Shown here one piece after another: positions 7,014 through 7,148 of a stretch of 7,148 bases of DNA (position 1 is the stretch's first letter; each line of letters begins with the position of its first letter). The stretch comes from Chloroflexota bacterium. Its GTDB lineage: Bacteria; Chloroflexota; Anaerolineae; B4-G1. The stretch covers positions 1-7,148 of the forward strand of contig QMOC01000133.1 of the NCBI GenBank assembly GCA_003648085.1, given 5' to 3'. Both the position numbers and the translations under genes were made by a program. Under the pieces are notes generated by a model. The model was not told the origin of the DNA and made no database searches. It was given only the letters and a program-made list of their open reading frames with translations.

Positions 7014-7035
7014 CTCTATCGTAGTATACTCTATC
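7014..7035 (-). promoter_or_regulatory. Promoter -10 box and probable operator of the toxin-antitoxin operon
   Basis: On the minus strand the element reads GATAGAG, TATACTAC, GATAGAG: two 7-base direct repeats (7035-7029 and 7020-7014) set 15 bases apart. They flank TATACT (7028-7023), one mismatch from the TATAAT -10 consensus. AGTATACT (7023-7030) is an 8-base palindrome. No good -35 hexamer lies 16-18 bases upstream (the best position reads TACAGC). Repeats straddling the -10 box just before an antitoxin gene suit an autorepression operator for the Phd-like protein; this is an inference. Confidence 0.5.
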
Positions 7036-7061
7036 TATGGGTTGTGCTGTAGGTTGTGAGA

Positions 7062-7148
7062 TCACATGACGTGGAGCCGGGCGATGGCAGGGATGAATGA
7101 CTGCACTGCCAATAGGCACTGCATCTCGGGCCAGAGCAGGTTACTGGG
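7062..7148 (-). other. Unassigned right edge; possible C-terminal end of a minus-strand gene
   Basis: The minus-strand frame entering at 7148 reads 28 codons, including LLAVQSFIPAIARLHVM, and then TGA at 7064-7062. It has a plausible hydrophobic helix, lies on the same strand as the toxin-antitoxin pair and ends about 27 bases before the operator repeats. A run of 28 codons without a stop is not significant alone, and the plus strand is also open over the same bases (from the ATG at 7066). I see no RNA gene or clear repeat here. Confidence 0.2.

Noticed and set aside
7090..7114. Imperfect inverted repeat around GCACTGCC-AATA-GGCACTGC as a terminator or insertion-sequence end
   Set aside because: The arms have a central mismatch, there is no T-run on either strand, and no target-site duplication or second end is visible; it may be chance.

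Overview
The window most likely comes from a GC-rich bacterium of the phylum Chloroflexota (Anaerolineae/Caldilineae-like). The main reason is the large protein, which ends in IYLPLVMRNF. From memory, a tail of the form (V/I)YLPL(V/I)xRN closes many secreted multidomain proteins in that phylum. The taxon is an inference; there is no rRNA or other marker gene here.

Layout: positions 1-6198 (+) are one giant gene, open at the left edge, for an extracellular or cell-surface protein of at least 2,065 residues. It has a Pro/Thr-rich N-terminal linker, then a domain of about 440 residues that I recognise as a recurrent but functionally unassigned, probably beta-propeller module. A string of carboxypeptidase-regulatory-like Ig folds and MAM/'choice-of-anchor J'-like jelly rolls follows, and the protein closes with the short Chloroflexota-type tail. 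A three-domain block of about 1.03 kb is tandemly duplicated inside the gene. Two Ig-like domains each appear to be split at the same point by an inserted jelly roll. A strong hairpin terminator (6220-6257) ends the gene.

On the opposite strand, converging on the giant gene, is a compact type II toxin-antitoxin operon. It runs from a promoter/operator-like segment (7014-7035) to a short Phd/YefM-like antitoxin (6989 to 6735) and a RelE/HigB2-like toxin (6745 to 6392) that overlaps the antitoxin by 11 bases. Between toxin and terminator is a 28-codon coding-like tail (6297-6383, -) that may be a gene relic. The right edge (7036-7148) holds no confident gene, only a possible C-terminal fragment on the minus strand.

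The surface protein and the toxin-antitoxin pair look functionally unrelated; the pair is probably an accessory insertion next to a large surface gene. I did not find a clearly new multi-gene system. The points most worth a second look are the C-terminal tail, the unassigned N-terminal domain, the nested Ig/jelly-roll architecture, and the unusual antitoxin/toxin family combination.
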